This document shows positions 26,394 through 35,116 of a stretch of 64,000 bases of DNA, piece after piece. The stretch lies in assembly GCA_963733265.1 (NCBI GenBank), contig CAVTCF010000004.1, positions 372,001 through 436,000 of the forward strand. The letters are read 5' to 3'. Under the pieces are notes generated by a model. The model ran no database searches and was not told the origin of the DNA. It saw only the letters and a program-made list of their open reading frames with translations. Source of the stretch: PALSA-1006 sp963733265 (lineage in GTDB: Bacteria > Pseudomonadota > Gammaproteobacteria > Burkholderiales > Gallionellaceae). The position numbers and the translations under genes are program-made. The stretch's first letter is position 1. Every line of letters starts with the position of its first letter.

Positions 26394-27893
26394 GTGAACA
26401 AGGTTGTCATTTTCTCGGTATTTATGACTGCATCATGCGGTCTTGCCTACGAACTTATAGCGGGCGCATTGGCCAGTTATCTGCTGGGGGATTCCATCCT
26501 GCAGTTTTCGACCATCATCGGTGTCTATTTATTTGCAATGGGTGTCGGCTCGCACCTTTCCCGGTATGTGCAAGACCGGGTGGCGGAGCGTTTCATTGAT
26601 ATCGAAATCGCAGTCGGACTGATCGGCGGAGTGGCGGCTGCGTTGCTTTTTGTGGCTTTCGCCTGGGCTCAATCGTTCCGCCCGCTGCTTTACGCGCTGG
26701 TGACAATTCTCGGCATACTGGTGGGCATGGAAATCCCCATCGTGATGAGAATGCTGAACGAGCGCAAAGTGGAATTTTCAAATCTGGTAGCGAATGTGTT
26801 GACGTTTGATTATCTCGGCGCACTGGCGGTATCGTTGCTGTTTCCATTAGTGCTCGCCCCCAAACTCGGACTGATACGAACAGGTTTTCTGTTCGGCATG
26901 ATGAATGTCGGTGTGGCGCTGTTGACCATTAATTCCTTTAAGAACGAACCGAAATTCGAGGCTAAGGGTCGGTTAGTCAGGGGTATTGCCGTACTGGTTT
27001 TCCTGATGATCGGTTTCCAATCGTCTGATGCGCTGACCAACTGGGTGGAAAAAGGGATATTTGGTGACGAAGTTATTTACGCCAAGAGTACGCCCTACCA
27101 GCGCATTGTCATCACGCGCTGGAAGGACGATTTACGACTGTGGCTAAACGGTAACCTGCAATTTTCTTCGCGGGATGAACACCGCTACCACGAATCGCTC
27201 GTTCATCCCGGTCTGGCAAGTTTGCCTTGGGCCAGACACGTTCTGATCCTCGGGGGAGGCGACGGCATGGCGGCGCGGGAAATTTTAAAATATCCGAACG
27301 TTGAGTCCGTGACCCTCGTCGATTTAGATCATGGCATGACTGAGTTATTCATGAACTCATCTGAGTTGGTGAGTCTCAATCAGGGATCGTTGAACAATCC
27401 CAGAGTCAAGGTGATCAATGCCGATGCGGGAAAATGGCTTGAGGAATCTGACGACATGTTTGATTTCGCGGTCGTGGATTTCCCCGACCCTTCGAATTAC
27501 TCGCTTGGCAAGCTTTACTCTGTGCCATTCTATCGTCTTCTAAAAAAGCATTTGGCCGAGAATGGGCTGGCAGTAATCCAGTCTACCTCGCCCTACAATG
27601 GGCGCCGCGCTTTCTGGTCGGTGGATACCTCGTTGCGGGAAGCGGGCTGGAAAACCTGGCCATATCATGCGCTGGTGCCTTCCTTCGGCGAGTGGGGCTA
27701 TATTCTTGCCGGCAAGTCTTACCGAATACCGGAGAAACTGCCGATCACAACGCGCTTCCTCACCCCTGAAGTGATGAAAACCCTGTTTCTGTTTCCGCCC
27801 GACATGGCTAGGGTGGAGGTAGAGCCAAACCGGCTAAACAGTCAGCCGCTAGTGCGCTATTTCGAAGAAGATTGGGCAAATGTGATCCGATGA
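26394..27893 (+). CDS. Membrane-fused polyamine aminopropyltransferase (spermidine synthase family)
   Basis: A 499-residue protein starting at GTG 26394; ATG 26424 is a less likely start because it would cut the first helix. Residues 1-215 form about seven membrane helices (FMTASCGLAYELIAGALASY, GMEIPIVMRML). Residues from about 230 on are a spermidine synthase domain: YQRIVITRW, ILGGGDGMAAREIL (SAM binding), VTLVDLDHGM and VVDFPDPSNYSLGKLYS with the catalytic Asp. It should transfer aminopropyl groups from decarboxylated SAM, which SpeD at 29561 would provide. It overlaps the next gene by ATGA. Confidence 0.88.
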   Translation: MNKVVIFSVFMTASCGLAYELIAGALASYLLGDSILQFSTIIGVYLFAMGVGSHLSRYVQDRVAERFIDIEIAVGLIGGVAAALLFVAFAWAQSFRPLLYALVTILGILVGMEIPIVMRMLNERKVEFSNLVANVLTFDYLGALAVSLLFPLVLAPKLGLIRTGFLFGMMNVGVALLTINSFKNEPKFEAKGRLVRGIAVLVFLMIGFQSSDALTNWVEKGIFGDEVIYAKSTPYQRIVITRWKDDLRLWLNGNLQFSSRDEHRYHESLVHPGLASLPWARHVLILGGGDGMAAREILKYPNVESVTLVDLDHGMTELFMNSSELVSLNQGSLNNPRVKVINADAGKWLEESDDMFDFAVVDFPDPSNYSLGKLYSVPFYRLLKKHLAENGLAVIQSTSPYNGRRAFWSVDTSLREAGWKTWPYHALVPSFGEWGYILAGKSYRIPEKLPITTRFLTPEVMKTLFLFPPDMARVEVEPNRLNSQPLVRYFEEDWANVIR

Positions 27894-29494
27894 TGGAGCG
27901 GCGCGACTTTCTCAAACTCGGAGGTGCCGCCTGCCTTGGCCTAGCAGTTGGAGGAGGCTGGTCGTCCGGAAATTTGACAGGTACGCTCACACGATCAGGA
28001 ATGAGAATGGGGCATGCTTTAAGTGCGGGGAGCATCGGAAAAGTTGCCCGTCTCAAAAAGAAAGTGCCGATACTCATCGTGGGCGGAGGCATGGCGGGGC
28101 TATCCGCAGCTTACTATCTTTCGCAAGCCGGTTATCAAGATCACCTGATGCTGGAAATGGAAGACTACCTCGGAGGAAACGCCGCAGGAGGCCAAAACGC
28201 GGTCACGCGCTATCCTTGGGGGGCGCACTATATTCCGCTTCCTTCAAAGGAGTCCACTCATGTCAGGCATATGCTGCACGATTTCGGCATGCTGCTGGAT
28301 GGTGTGGATTCCGAAATTCCAAGCTATGACGAACGCTACATTGTGCATGCCCCGGACGAAAGGGTGTTCGACGGTTTGATGTGGCGCGAAGGGCTGTTCA
28401 GTGAAGAAGGATTGACGCAATGGGAAAAAGATGAGCGTCAGCGCTTCGTTGATATGATGACGAATTTCAGAAGTGCTTACGGAGCTGACGGGCGAAAGGC
28501 ATTTGCCATACCAATTGATTTTTCGTCGGCAGACCCGGAATATCTTAAACTGGATCGGCTGACTATGAGCGAGTGGCTTGCCGGGAACGGGTTCAAAGGT
28601 GCAAGATTGCTGTGGTATGTCAACTACTGTTGCCGCGACGATTTCGGTACTGGTATTAACAAAGTGTCCGCTTGGATCGGGGTTCATTACTTTGCTGCCC
28701 GCAGTGGGAAAGGAAGGCACGCAGAACAGGGAGCCTTCCTGACTTGGCCCGAGGGTTTGGGTCGCCTTAGCGCGGAGTTAGAACTCCGTGCCGGAGGTCA
28801 ACGAGAGCGCGCCTTCGTCCACCGACTGATTGATGATCCCAAAGGTATCCGGGCAACGGCATATATTCCGGAATTGGGCGAAAACTGCGAAATACTGGCG
28901 CAAACGGTTATCTGGGCGGCACCTGCTCATGTCGCCCGCCATGCAATTGAGCAGGATATTTTGCCGGACAGGAGAATGCTGGAAGTAGACTCCGCCCCTT
29001 GGGTGGTCGCTAACCTTGCGTTGAAAGACTGGCCGAAATATAGACCTGACGCAGCATTCTCATGGGATAACGTCATGATGCACGGTCACGGTATCGGTTA
29101 TGTGGTCGCCACCCATCAGGATATTGCACAAGCCACCCACGGTCCGACCGTGCTTACCTGCTACGACTCTTGGTCGCAAGGCGACGATTTCACGCACAAC
29201 AGGCAAATTTTGGAGAAGGCCGACTGGGGTACGCTTGCAGCCAGATTCCTCAGTGATTTACGTGTGCCACATCCTGACATTGATAGTCTGGCAACAAATT
29301 TGGATATAAGAATATGGGGGCATGCAATGGCTTCGCCCGGCAAAGGATTTCTATCTCATCCGGCAAGAAAATTGGCAAGCCTTGATGACAAGCTTCTGTT
29401 CGCACATACCGATGCCGTCGGTTATTCTGTATTTGAGGAAGCGAGCTGGTTGGGCTTAATGGCAGCAAAAAAAGCATTAGCGAAAATCGGGTAA
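27890..29494 (+). CDS. FAD-dependent oxidoreductase (amine-oxidase-like) with twin-arginine signal
   Basis: I take ATG 27890, which overlaps the previous stop (ATGA); the product has 534 residues. It starts MMERRDFLKLGGAACLGL, a Tat signal, and then has the dinucleotide-binding motif ILIVGGGMAGLSAAYYLSQAG and ENxxxxGG-like LGGNAAGG. The C-terminal FAD segment is KLLFAHTDAVGYSVFEEASWLG. The family contains amine oxidases and phytoene desaturase-like enzymes. The context suggests polyamine oxidation on the outer side of the membrane, which is an inference. Confidence 0.8.
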   Translation: MMERRDFLKLGGAACLGLAVGGGWSSGNLTGTLTRSGMRMGHALSAGSIGKVARLKKKVPILIVGGGMAGLSAAYYLSQAGYQDHLMLEMEDYLGGNAAGGQNAVTRYPWGAHYIPLPSKESTHVRHMLHDFGMLLDGVDSEIPSYDERYIVHAPDERVFDGLMWREGLFSEEGLTQWEKDERQRFVDMMTNFRSAYGADGRKAFAIPIDFSSADPEYLKLDRLTMSEWLAGNGFKGARLLWYVNYCCRDDFGTGINKVSAWIGVHYFAARSGKGRHAEQGAFLTWPEGLGRLSAELELRAGGQRERAFVHRLIDDPKGIRATAYIPELGENCEILAQTVIWAAPAHVARHAIEQDILPDRRMLEVDSAPWVVANLALKDWPKYRPDAAFSWDNVMMHGHGIGYVVATHQDIAQATHGPTVLTCYDSWSQGDDFTHNRQILEKADWGTLAARFLSDLRVPHPDIDSLATNLDIRIWGHAMASPGKGFLSHPARKLASLDDKLLFAHTDAVGYSVFEEASWLGLMAAKKALAKIG

Positions 29495-29560
29495 ATTTAT
29501 AAACACTTACCGGCGACAACTTTCTAGAATCAATTTTCTTTTTCCAGCATAATCCCGACT

Positions 29561-29935
29561 ATGAATATCGCCACTAGTTTCGACAGCTTGCACCTGATGG
29601 CCAACCTCCACGGTTGCGATGGGGCGGCGAGTCTGATGCGCGATGTCACCACGTTACGCGCCAGTTGCCTTCAGTGGGTGATGGAAACAGAGCTGGTTGC
29701 CGTGGGCGAATGTTTTCATCAATTCGACGATGGCGGCGGCGTGACTGGCGTGGTGGTACTGGCCGAATCACATCTTTCGGTTCACACCTGGCCGGAAAAG
29801 AGTTTCGTTACTATCGATGTGTTCGTCTGCAACATGAATTGCGATAACCGGGCCAAAGCTCGACAACTGTTTGAAACACTCGTGGATCGCTTTCAGCCGA
29901 AGGATATTCGTTTATACGAAGTTGAACGGAATTGA
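29561..29935 (+). CDS. speD: S-adenosylmethionine decarboxylase proenzyme, bacterial type
   Basis: A 124-residue pyruvoyl enzyme that makes decarboxylated SAM. The self-cleavage region is visible as ESHLSVHTWPE; cleavage before the Ser of ESH creates the pyruvoyl group. LHLMANLHGC and FVCNMNC (catalytic Cys) are also conserved. It lies 66 bases after the FAD oxidoreductase gene and completes the polyamine cluster by providing the aminopropyl donor. Confidence 0.93.
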   Translation: MNIATSFDSLHLMANLHGCDGAASLMRDVTTLRASCLQWVMETELVAVGECFHQFDDGGGVTGVVVLAESHLSVHTWPEKSFVTIDVFVCNMNCDNRAKARQLFETLVDRFQPKDIRLYEVERN

Positions 29936-30154
29936 TTTTTCTCATGTGCTGATTCGCTTACAGAATATCGGACGAACCGGACGCTAAATATTTTTTAAAA
30001 GGATTTCTCTCTAGCCTGTGGGGGAGTCAGATTTCCCAGATATCGAGCCCGCACTTTTAAACTTATCTGCTCTTCAATCGAAGGAAAACACGGCTCCGCT
30101 TCTAGATGACTCCCATGAGTAACCAGAATCAATAGTATGTGTGGTTATCTAGTA

Positions 30155-30520
30155 TTAAACTGATGCTCCATCATAAATATCGAAGGGCAATGCCAAAGAA
30201 TCAACACCATCTATGCAGCCAATGTTTATTCGGTAATGGTCTATTCTTCGTGCTGTTTGATGAAAGGGATATATGCCGCATTTTTTGCAAAAATAATGCT
30301 TTGCTACCCGGCTTCCGAATTGATAAGTTTCCAAGCAGTTATTTAGCACTGTAATTTTCATGTCTGATGGTGCCACGACAAAGTCGGTCATGATCGCTCC
30401 TTTACGACGACACAATGAGCAATTGCAACGAAGTCCTCGCGTTATTACTGGTCCGGAAAATGAAAACTGAATACTTCCGCAGTGGCAGCTTCCGGCATAA
30501 TTCTTCATGCTCTCAGTCAT
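30155..30520 (-). CDS. GFA family (CENP-V/glutathione-dependent formaldehyde-activating enzyme-like) protein
   Basis: A 121-residue zinc protein; ATG 30520 directly follows the stop of the upstream thioesterase gene, with ATG 30508 as an alternative. The zinc ligands of the GFA fold are visible: GSCHCGSIQF, CNCSLCRRKG and HYFCKKCGIYPFH. The family name reflects glutathione S-hydroxymethyl transferase activity in one member, but most members are uncharacterised. It ends the minus-strand cupin-thioesterase-GFA operon. Confidence 0.85.
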   Translation of the reverse strand: MTESMKNYAGSCHCGSIQFSFSGPVITRGLRCNCSLCRRKGAIMTDFVVAPSDMKITVLNNCLETYQFGSRVAKHYFCKKCGIYPFHQTARRIDHYRINIGCIDGVDSLALPFDIYDGASV

Positions 30521-30973
30521 TCAATTTTTCCCGGTTTTTATAGCCACGAATTCTCCTACAAAATGCCCGACTTTTCTTCCTTCAAATTCCAGAACTGAAA
30601 CAACAGTGGTTCTCGCTTTTCCCTTGCGCTTTAACATGCGCAAGAATGGCTCCCACTGCGCAGGATCTTGTAGCATTGCATGCGCGGTGAAGTCACCCGC
30701 AATAGGAAGATCGTACTCCATCGTATTCCTTTGGATTACCAGGCGACTTTGGAATCCTTCACGGAGCAAGCGAGTATTCAACAATGACCAGGCCGCAAGA
30801 ATTGCAACGGCAGAAGCGCTCCCGCCAAATATCGTATCTTGATGGTTAGTATTCGGAGCAAGGGGAGCGCTCAGCACAACACTATCGCTATCAATTTTTA
30901 CTACTGCAACCTGCATCGCTTTTGATAAAGGAATGTGTGAATGCAAATAATTTTCAAGATCGTTTGGCAACAA
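30521..30973 (-). CDS. YiiD-type thioesterase domain protein
   Basis: A 150-residue single-domain hotdog protein matching the C-terminal thioesterase-like half of E. coli YiiD: PLSKAMQVAVVKID, NHQDTIFGGSASAVAILAAW and a C-terminal GHFVGEFVAI strand. The acetyltransferase half of YiiD is absent, which is common in betaproteobacteria. Its start is ten bases after the cupin gene. The substrate is unknown. Confidence 0.82.
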   Translation of the reverse strand: MLPNDLENYLHSHIPLSKAMQVAVVKIDSDSVVLSAPLAPNTNHQDTIFGGSASAVAILAAWSLLNTRLLREGFQSRLVIQRNTMEYDLPIAGDFTAHAMLQDPAQWEPFLRMLKRKGKARTTVVSVLEFEGRKVGHFVGEFVAIKTGKN

Positions 30974-30983
30974 ATTATGAACC

Positions 30984-31313
30984 CTACCCTTCAGGAAAAA
31001 ATACGAAAATTATACAGCCGTCCTTTGATTGAGGAATATGAGCTGAGCCGGCCGGATTGTGTATGAAAGAACCTGGAGGGTAGTCATGGACTCCATCATT
31101 AAATATGCCTGAGACAACGAAGACCTCTTCCGGGCCGGGAGAGTGAGTATCAAGGGTCGTGAATTTTGCCCCTGCATCAAATTCAAGTATTTTTGCCTTG
31201 GCTCCGTTCGCTCCCTGCCAAAGACTGCGCATACGAATTCCGGGAAAGATTTCCTTCACAGGAAGGTCTCGCCAATTCGATGACACCACGCCCGCAAGGT
31301 TTATCACCATCAT
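30984..31313 (-). CDS. Cupin domain protein (ChrR-like)
   Basis: A 109-residue single cupin with metal-binding pattern THSPGPEEVFVVSG and PPGSFIHNPAGSAHIP, as in the C-terminal cupin of ChrR-type anti-sigma factors. The zinc-binding N-terminal ASD half is missing, so an anti-sigma role is unlikely. A metal-dependent dioxygenase or sugar-binding function is possible. First gene of the operon with the thioesterase and GFA genes; two adjacent ATG codons (31313, 31310) are available. Confidence 0.8.
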   Translation of the reverse strand: MMVINLAGVVSSNWRDLPVKEIFPGIRMRSLWQGANGAKAKILEFDAGAKFTTLDTHSPGPEEVFVVSGIFNDGVHDYPPGSFIHNPAGSAHIPQSKDGCIIFVFFPEG

Positions 31314-31530
31314 CCCCCTTCTATTAACGCGACGTTACAGTTCATGAGCCACTGCCAGCAATTATCAAGTTCCGCCAGTTTGCAAGCGCAACAAAATCAA
31401 CATGCCTATACAACATTGGCTAAATGCCTCGCTCAGCACTACGCTGCGATAATTATTTGCCACTCCATTGAGTTCAGTCAACATGTTTTCAGTTGTCTCA
31501 AAGAGACGAATGTGCGGCATATATTCAAGG

Positions 31531-32574
31531 GCGGATTCTAGTATGAAGCGCAATTTTGAATAATGCAGGTCAGGTGGGTGAGATGCGGTAGCATCAATGC
31601 CCTTTGACCAGCCAGTCGAAATTGCACAAATGAACTATACACATATCACCCGAGAAGAACGATACCAGATTTACGCCTTGAAGAAGGCGGGACATAGGCA
31701 AAAAGAGATAGCCGAGGTACTGAAGCGAAGTCAGTCTACCATCAGCAGAGAATTAACTCGGAACGGTGGGCGACGTGGCTACCGTCCCAAACAAGCGCAC
31801 AGCAAGTCGGTTGATAGGCAGGCGCTGAATGCACGAACGATTGATGCTGCGACATGGGAATTCGCTCAAGATATGCTGATGCTCCAATGGAGCCCAGAGC
31901 AGATCAGCGGGCATGCAGCCATCAGCCCAGAAACGGTTTACCAGCGAGTCTATGCAAATAAACGAGCGGGCGGAATGCTATGGAAGAACCTGCGTTGCCA
32001 GAAGCAACGAAGGAAGAGATACGGCAAGGCTGAACGACGCGGAACGATACCCAATAGGCTATCCATTGAAGATCGTCCTGCCATCGTTGAGACGCGTAGC
32101 CGTATCGGTGACTGGGAAGCGGACACAGTGATAGGCAAGAACCACCGCCAAGCGATTGTGAGTATCGTAGAACGTAAGACCGGATTCACACTGATCCAGA
32201 AGGTAGAACGCAAGACTGCACAAGCAGTCAGCCAGGCCATGATAGCTCTGCTGAAGCCTTACCGAAAAAAGGTAAGGACGATTACTTCTGACAACGGAAA
32301 GGAATTCGCCGGGCACGAAGAAATTGCCAAGAAGTTGAAAGCTGGCTTTTATTTCGCACACCCATACTCATCATGGGAGCGAGGAACGAACGAAAACACA
32401 AACGGATTAATACGACAATACTTCCCCAAGAACAGAGACTTTACAACAATTACACGACAGGAGATCAACACCGCGATGGAAAGATTAAACAACCGACCTA
32501 GAAAGAGACTTGGATTTCAGACACCGAATCAAGTATTCTTTAAGTCAGGCGTTGCGCTTCATATTTGAACCCGC
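31531..32574 (+). mobile_element. IS30-family insertion sequence
   Basis: A 1044-base element bounded by imperfect inverted repeats: left 31531-31553 and right 32552-32574 match at 20 of 23 positions, with the common core TATGAAGCGCAA. It holds one IS30 transposase gene. I could not define a target duplication with certainty. It lies between the cupin gene and the tautomerase operon and has not interrupted a gene that I can recognise. Confidence 0.85.
31630..32568 (+). CDS. IS30 family transposase
   Basis: A 312-residue DDE transposase from ATG 31630; an in-frame upstream ATG at 31597 is less likely. The N-terminal helix-turn-helix HITREERYQIYALKKAGH with QKEIAEVLKRSQSTISRE is typical of IS30. 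Catalytic residues are seen in DWEADTVIG (first Asp), TSDNGKEFAGH (second Asp) and NENTNGLIRQYFPK (Glu). The gene is intact, so the element may still be active. Confidence 0.94.
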   Translation: MNYTHITREERYQIYALKKAGHRQKEIAEVLKRSQSTISRELTRNGGRRGYRPKQAHSKSVDRQALNARTIDAATWEFAQDMLMLQWSPEQISGHAAISPETVYQRVYANKRAGGMLWKNLRCQKQRRKRYGKAERRGTIPNRLSIEDRPAIVETRSRIGDWEADTVIGKNHRQAIVSIVERKTGFTLIQKVERKTAQAVSQAMIALLKPYRKKVRTITSDNGKEFAGHEEIAKKLKAGFYFAHPYSSWERGTNENTNGLIRQYFPKNRDFTTITRQEINTAMERLNNRPRKRLGFQTPNQVFFKSGVALHI

Positions 32575-32655
32575 GAAGTAAATTTGTAATATGTCCGAAT
32601 ATGAAAGGCCAGCGATATCATATCAATTTACAAATAAGTATTAACATAATTCCGG

Positions 32656-33048
32656 CTACGGATGTTGATACCGGTATTCCTGAGTTTTTCCACCATAGCC
32701 GTATGCTGTGGCGCGAACATCTTGTACGTATATGTAACTTTCATCGTGGAGATTTCCAAGCAATTTGTTGAAGGCGTCAAATGCTTCGCTAATATACTGT
32801 GCCTTCTCAGCTTTTGTGTTGGTCTCATCCGTGATTTTTACGTCGAAGTAGATACTACTCTTCCCTTGCTCTCTGAGCGAAAGACCTGCAACAATCCAAT
32901 CATCGGGGTCAATGTAATCGATTGCTATTGATGTTACCTCAGGCTTCTTGTGCAAGATCCGAGTGGTTAGTTCTAATAGTATCTTGGATATGGCTTTGGT
33001 CGATTCTGCATTTTTTATGGTACCTACTTTTACGTTTAATATTGGCAT
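32656..33048 (-). CDS. Tautomerase-superfamily protein
   Basis: A 130-residue protein starting MPILNVKVG, so the catalytic Pro1 of the 4-oxalocrotonate tautomerase superfamily would be exposed after Met removal. A second betaalphabeta unit begins around SSIYFDVKITDETN. The C-terminal YGYGGKTQEYRYQ is not a familiar signature. It lies 49 bases downstream of a second tautomerase gene in the same orientation. The substrate is unknown; aromatic or halogenated-acid degradation is possible by family. Confidence 0.72.
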   Translation of the reverse strand: MPILNVKVGTIKNAESTKAISKILLELTTRILHKKPEVTSIAIDYIDPDDWIVAGLSLREQGKSSIYFDVKITDETNTKAEKAQYISEAFDAFNKLLGNLHDESYIYVQDVRATAYGYGGKTQEYRYQHP

Positions 33049-33097
33049 CGTGGTTCCTTTGAGTTAAATAATCAATGTGCTGTGAGATGAAATATAT

Positions 33098-33514
33098 TCA
33101 TAGGCTACTTTTTGTATTGGGTGAGGCAATGTCATCTATCAGGGTTGCAACGCCATTACCAAAAGACCAATCATCAAGCTGCGTTGTATTGAACACCACC
33201 ATCACATCCTGAGCACGGATGCCGGGAGATGTTTCGAGTAGCGAGGCAAGCCGACGATAAAATGATTTTTTGGTTTGAGTATCCCGTGGACGACCAATGG
33301 TGATTGCAATAAGGACATAGTCATCGCTTCGGGGGCCGCCAAGGTAATGACGATCAAATATCAATTCTTCCTGGGAGTGTTGGTGGAATATTTGAAAACA
33401 GTCGTTAGGGGGCACATTAAATTCTTCAGTTAATGCCTGATGCAAACTAGTCGAAAGTGCTCGCAGATATTCCGGTGATTTGCCTTTTAACAGTGAGATG
33501 CGGGCGTAAGGCAT
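33098..33514 (-). CDS. Tautomerase family protein (MSAD/cis-CaaD-like length)
   Basis: A 138-residue protein beginning MPYARISLLKGKSPEYLRALSTSLHQAL, with Pro1 and the conserved first helix of the tautomerase superfamily. The family features FNVPPNDCFQIFHQH and IAITIGRPRDTQTKKSFYRRL match the tautomerase_2 group, in which Arg73/Arg75-like residues bind carboxylates. It is 42 bases after the carboxymuconolactone decarboxylase gene and is probably co-transcribed with it. Confidence 0.82.
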   Translation of the reverse strand: MPYARISLLKGKSPEYLRALSTSLHQALTEEFNVPPNDCFQIFHQHSQEELIFDRHYLGGPRSDDYVLIAITIGRPRDTQTKKSFYRRLASLLETSPGIRAQDVMVVFNTTQLDDWSFGNGVATLIDDIASPNTKSSL

Positions 33515-33556
33515 GATTTGGTTATCCTCAAATGGTTGGGTCTGGTAGATAGCGCA

Positions 33557-33877
33557 TTATTTTTTGCTGGACATTGCATTCAGCAGCTTGATCGCTGAGT
33601 GAGCAGTTGGCCAGCCAGAGTAAAAAGCCAAGTGTGTGATGATTTCAATCAGCTCGGTTTTTGTCACACCATTCTCTATTGCGAAATTAAGATGAAATGG
33701 TAGTTGCTCCAGACGGTACATGGCTATCAGCGCTGCAACAGTAACAATACTGCGATCACGTTTTGCCAATTCGTTTCTTTCCCATATATCGCTGAACAAA
33801 ACCTTGTCAGTCAGTTCCGCCAATTTGTGGGCATCGCGCCCCATCGCTTGCTGCCCGTAGCTTTGTGCAGTACTCAT
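33557..33877 (-). CDS. Carboxymuconolactone decarboxylase family protein
   Basis: I use ATG 33877 (106 residues, with AAGGAG upstream) and not the upstream ATG at 33928. The sequence is ERNELAKRDRSIVTVAALIAM and FHLNFAIENGVTKTELIEIITHLAFYSGWP, typical of CMD domains. The CxxC of AhpD peroxidases is absent. It may act as a decarboxylase or redox protein on small aromatic-derived acids. It is divergent from the LysR regulator. Confidence 0.87.
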   Translation of the reverse strand: MSTAQSYGQQAMGRDAHKLAELTDKVLFSDIWERNELAKRDRSIVTVAALIAMYRLEQLPFHLNFAIENGVTKTELIEIITHLAFYSGWPTAHSAIKLLNAMSSKK

Positions 33878-33929
33878 ATCACTTCTCCTTGGTTGAAATA
33901 AATTGACAGCCGAACTATAGCGATTCAAT

Positions 33930-33983
33930 ATAATCCTGAAAATCAGAAATTATTGAACCAACAGTTCCAAAAAATAGGATTAT
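33930..33983. promoter_or_regulatory. Possible operator arms between LysR and CMD genes
   Basis: ATAATCCT at 33930-33937 and AGGATTAT at 33976-33983 form an 8-base inverted repeat in the short divergent gap, 38 bases apart. The right arm ends four bases before the LysR start codon. It could be a binding site for the LysR product. The arms are AT-rich and chance cannot be excluded. Confidence 0.35.
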
Positions 33984-33987
33984 TGTC

Positions 33988-34887
33988 ATGCAACGCCTTA
34001 CCTTTGATCTGGATGTATTACGCACCTTTGTTGTCGGTATTGATCTGGAGAGCTTTGCCAAGGCAGCAGACCGCCTAGGGCGATCCACCTCAGCCGTCAG
34101 CGCGCAACTCAAAAAACTGGAAGATCAGGTTGGAGTTCCTGTCTTGCGCAAGTCAGGGCGCGGTTTGGTGCTGACACCAACAGGGGAGGTCTTGTTCGCC
34201 TATGCGCGCAGGCTACTTGAACTCAATGATGAAGCCGCCACTGCCGTGAGGGGAGTCGATCTTGAGGGCTGGGTCAGAATAGGTTTGCAGGAAGATTTTG
34301 CCGAAAGCCTACTCACCAAAATTCTGGGCGATTTCGCGCGCGCTCACCCGCGTGTGCGTGTCGAGGCTCGCGTCTCGCGCAATGCCGAATTGCTGGAGCT
34401 TGTAAGCGTAGGTCGCCTCGATCTTGCGCTGGCATGGGATTCTGGCTTCAGCACACCGCATAGCAAAATGCTGGGTAACTTACCGATGACATGGATCGGC
34501 CCGAGCATCGATAAAATGCCCTGCCTCACCGCAGGCGAAGCAGTACCTTTGGTGGTTTTCGATGCCCCCTGCATTATGCGTAGCGCTGCCACGACTGCGC
34601 TGGATAAATCAGGAATCCCGTGGCGAATAGCCTTCACAAGTCCAAGCCTAAGCGGTATCTGGGCGGCAGTGGAAGCAGGACTGGGCGTCACCGTGCGTAC
34701 TCATGCCGGGTTGCCAACAAATTTATTCGAGCTTAGCGGCATGCCTGAGCTGCCTAAAATTGGACTAACTCTACACAGTGCCGAAGCCGATCCCACAGAT
34801 GTGATCCAACGATTATCCGAGATCGTAAAAGTGTACTTGGACGAAGTGATGCCTTTGCCGAACGAAGAGTTGGCTTTGATCGCATAA
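33988..34887 (+). CDS. LysR family transcriptional regulator (LrhA-like)
   Basis: A 299-residue regulator with an N-terminal winged helix (DLDVLRTFVVGIDLESFAKAA, STSAVSAQLKKLEDQVG) and a C-terminal periplasmic-binding-like effector domain (VRIGLQEDFAES, DLALAWDSG). It resembles LrhA/HexA. Divergent position to the CMD-tautomerase-tautomerase operon suggests it controls that operon and itself. A hairpin, ATAACCGG 34891-34898 with CCGGTTAT 34911-34918, follows the stop codon. Confidence 0.9.
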   Translation: MQRLTFDLDVLRTFVVGIDLESFAKAADRLGRSTSAVSAQLKKLEDQVGVPVLRKSGRGLVLTPTGEVLFAYARRLLELNDEAATAVRGVDLEGWVRIGLQEDFAESLLTKILGDFARAHPRVRVEARVSRNAELLELVSVGRLDLALAWDSGFSTPHSKMLGNLPMTWIGPSIDKMPCLTAGEAVPLVVFDAPCIMRSAATTALDKSGIPWRIAFTSPSLSGIWAAVEAGLGVTVRTHAGLPTNLFELSGMPELPKIGLTLHSAEADPTDVIQRLSEIVKVYLDEVMPLPNEELALIA

Positions 34888-34890
34888 GTT

Positions 34891-34918
34891 ATAACCGGTC
34901 CTGCGTCTTCCCGGTTAT
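34891..34918 (+). terminator. Hairpin downstream of the LysR gene
   Basis: Perfect 8-base inverted repeat ATAACCGG/CCGGTTAT with a 12-base loop, starting four bases after the stop codon. No T-run follows, so termination efficiency is uncertain. Confidence 0.45.
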
Positions 34919-35116
34919 TCCGACTATGGCGACATCCTAGAACAAGTGTCGATGAAGGATACTCGGGGGCTGCTTTCAAAATTTTCAAACCATCACTTCC
35001 GAGGCATTGGTATCTTTGGGGGCATCTTTCGATTTCGATTAACTCCTTCAAACCAGCCATGAATCGGTTTGAAATAGCTGGTTTGAATCAAAACTGGAAA
35101 TAGTATCTGACTGACC

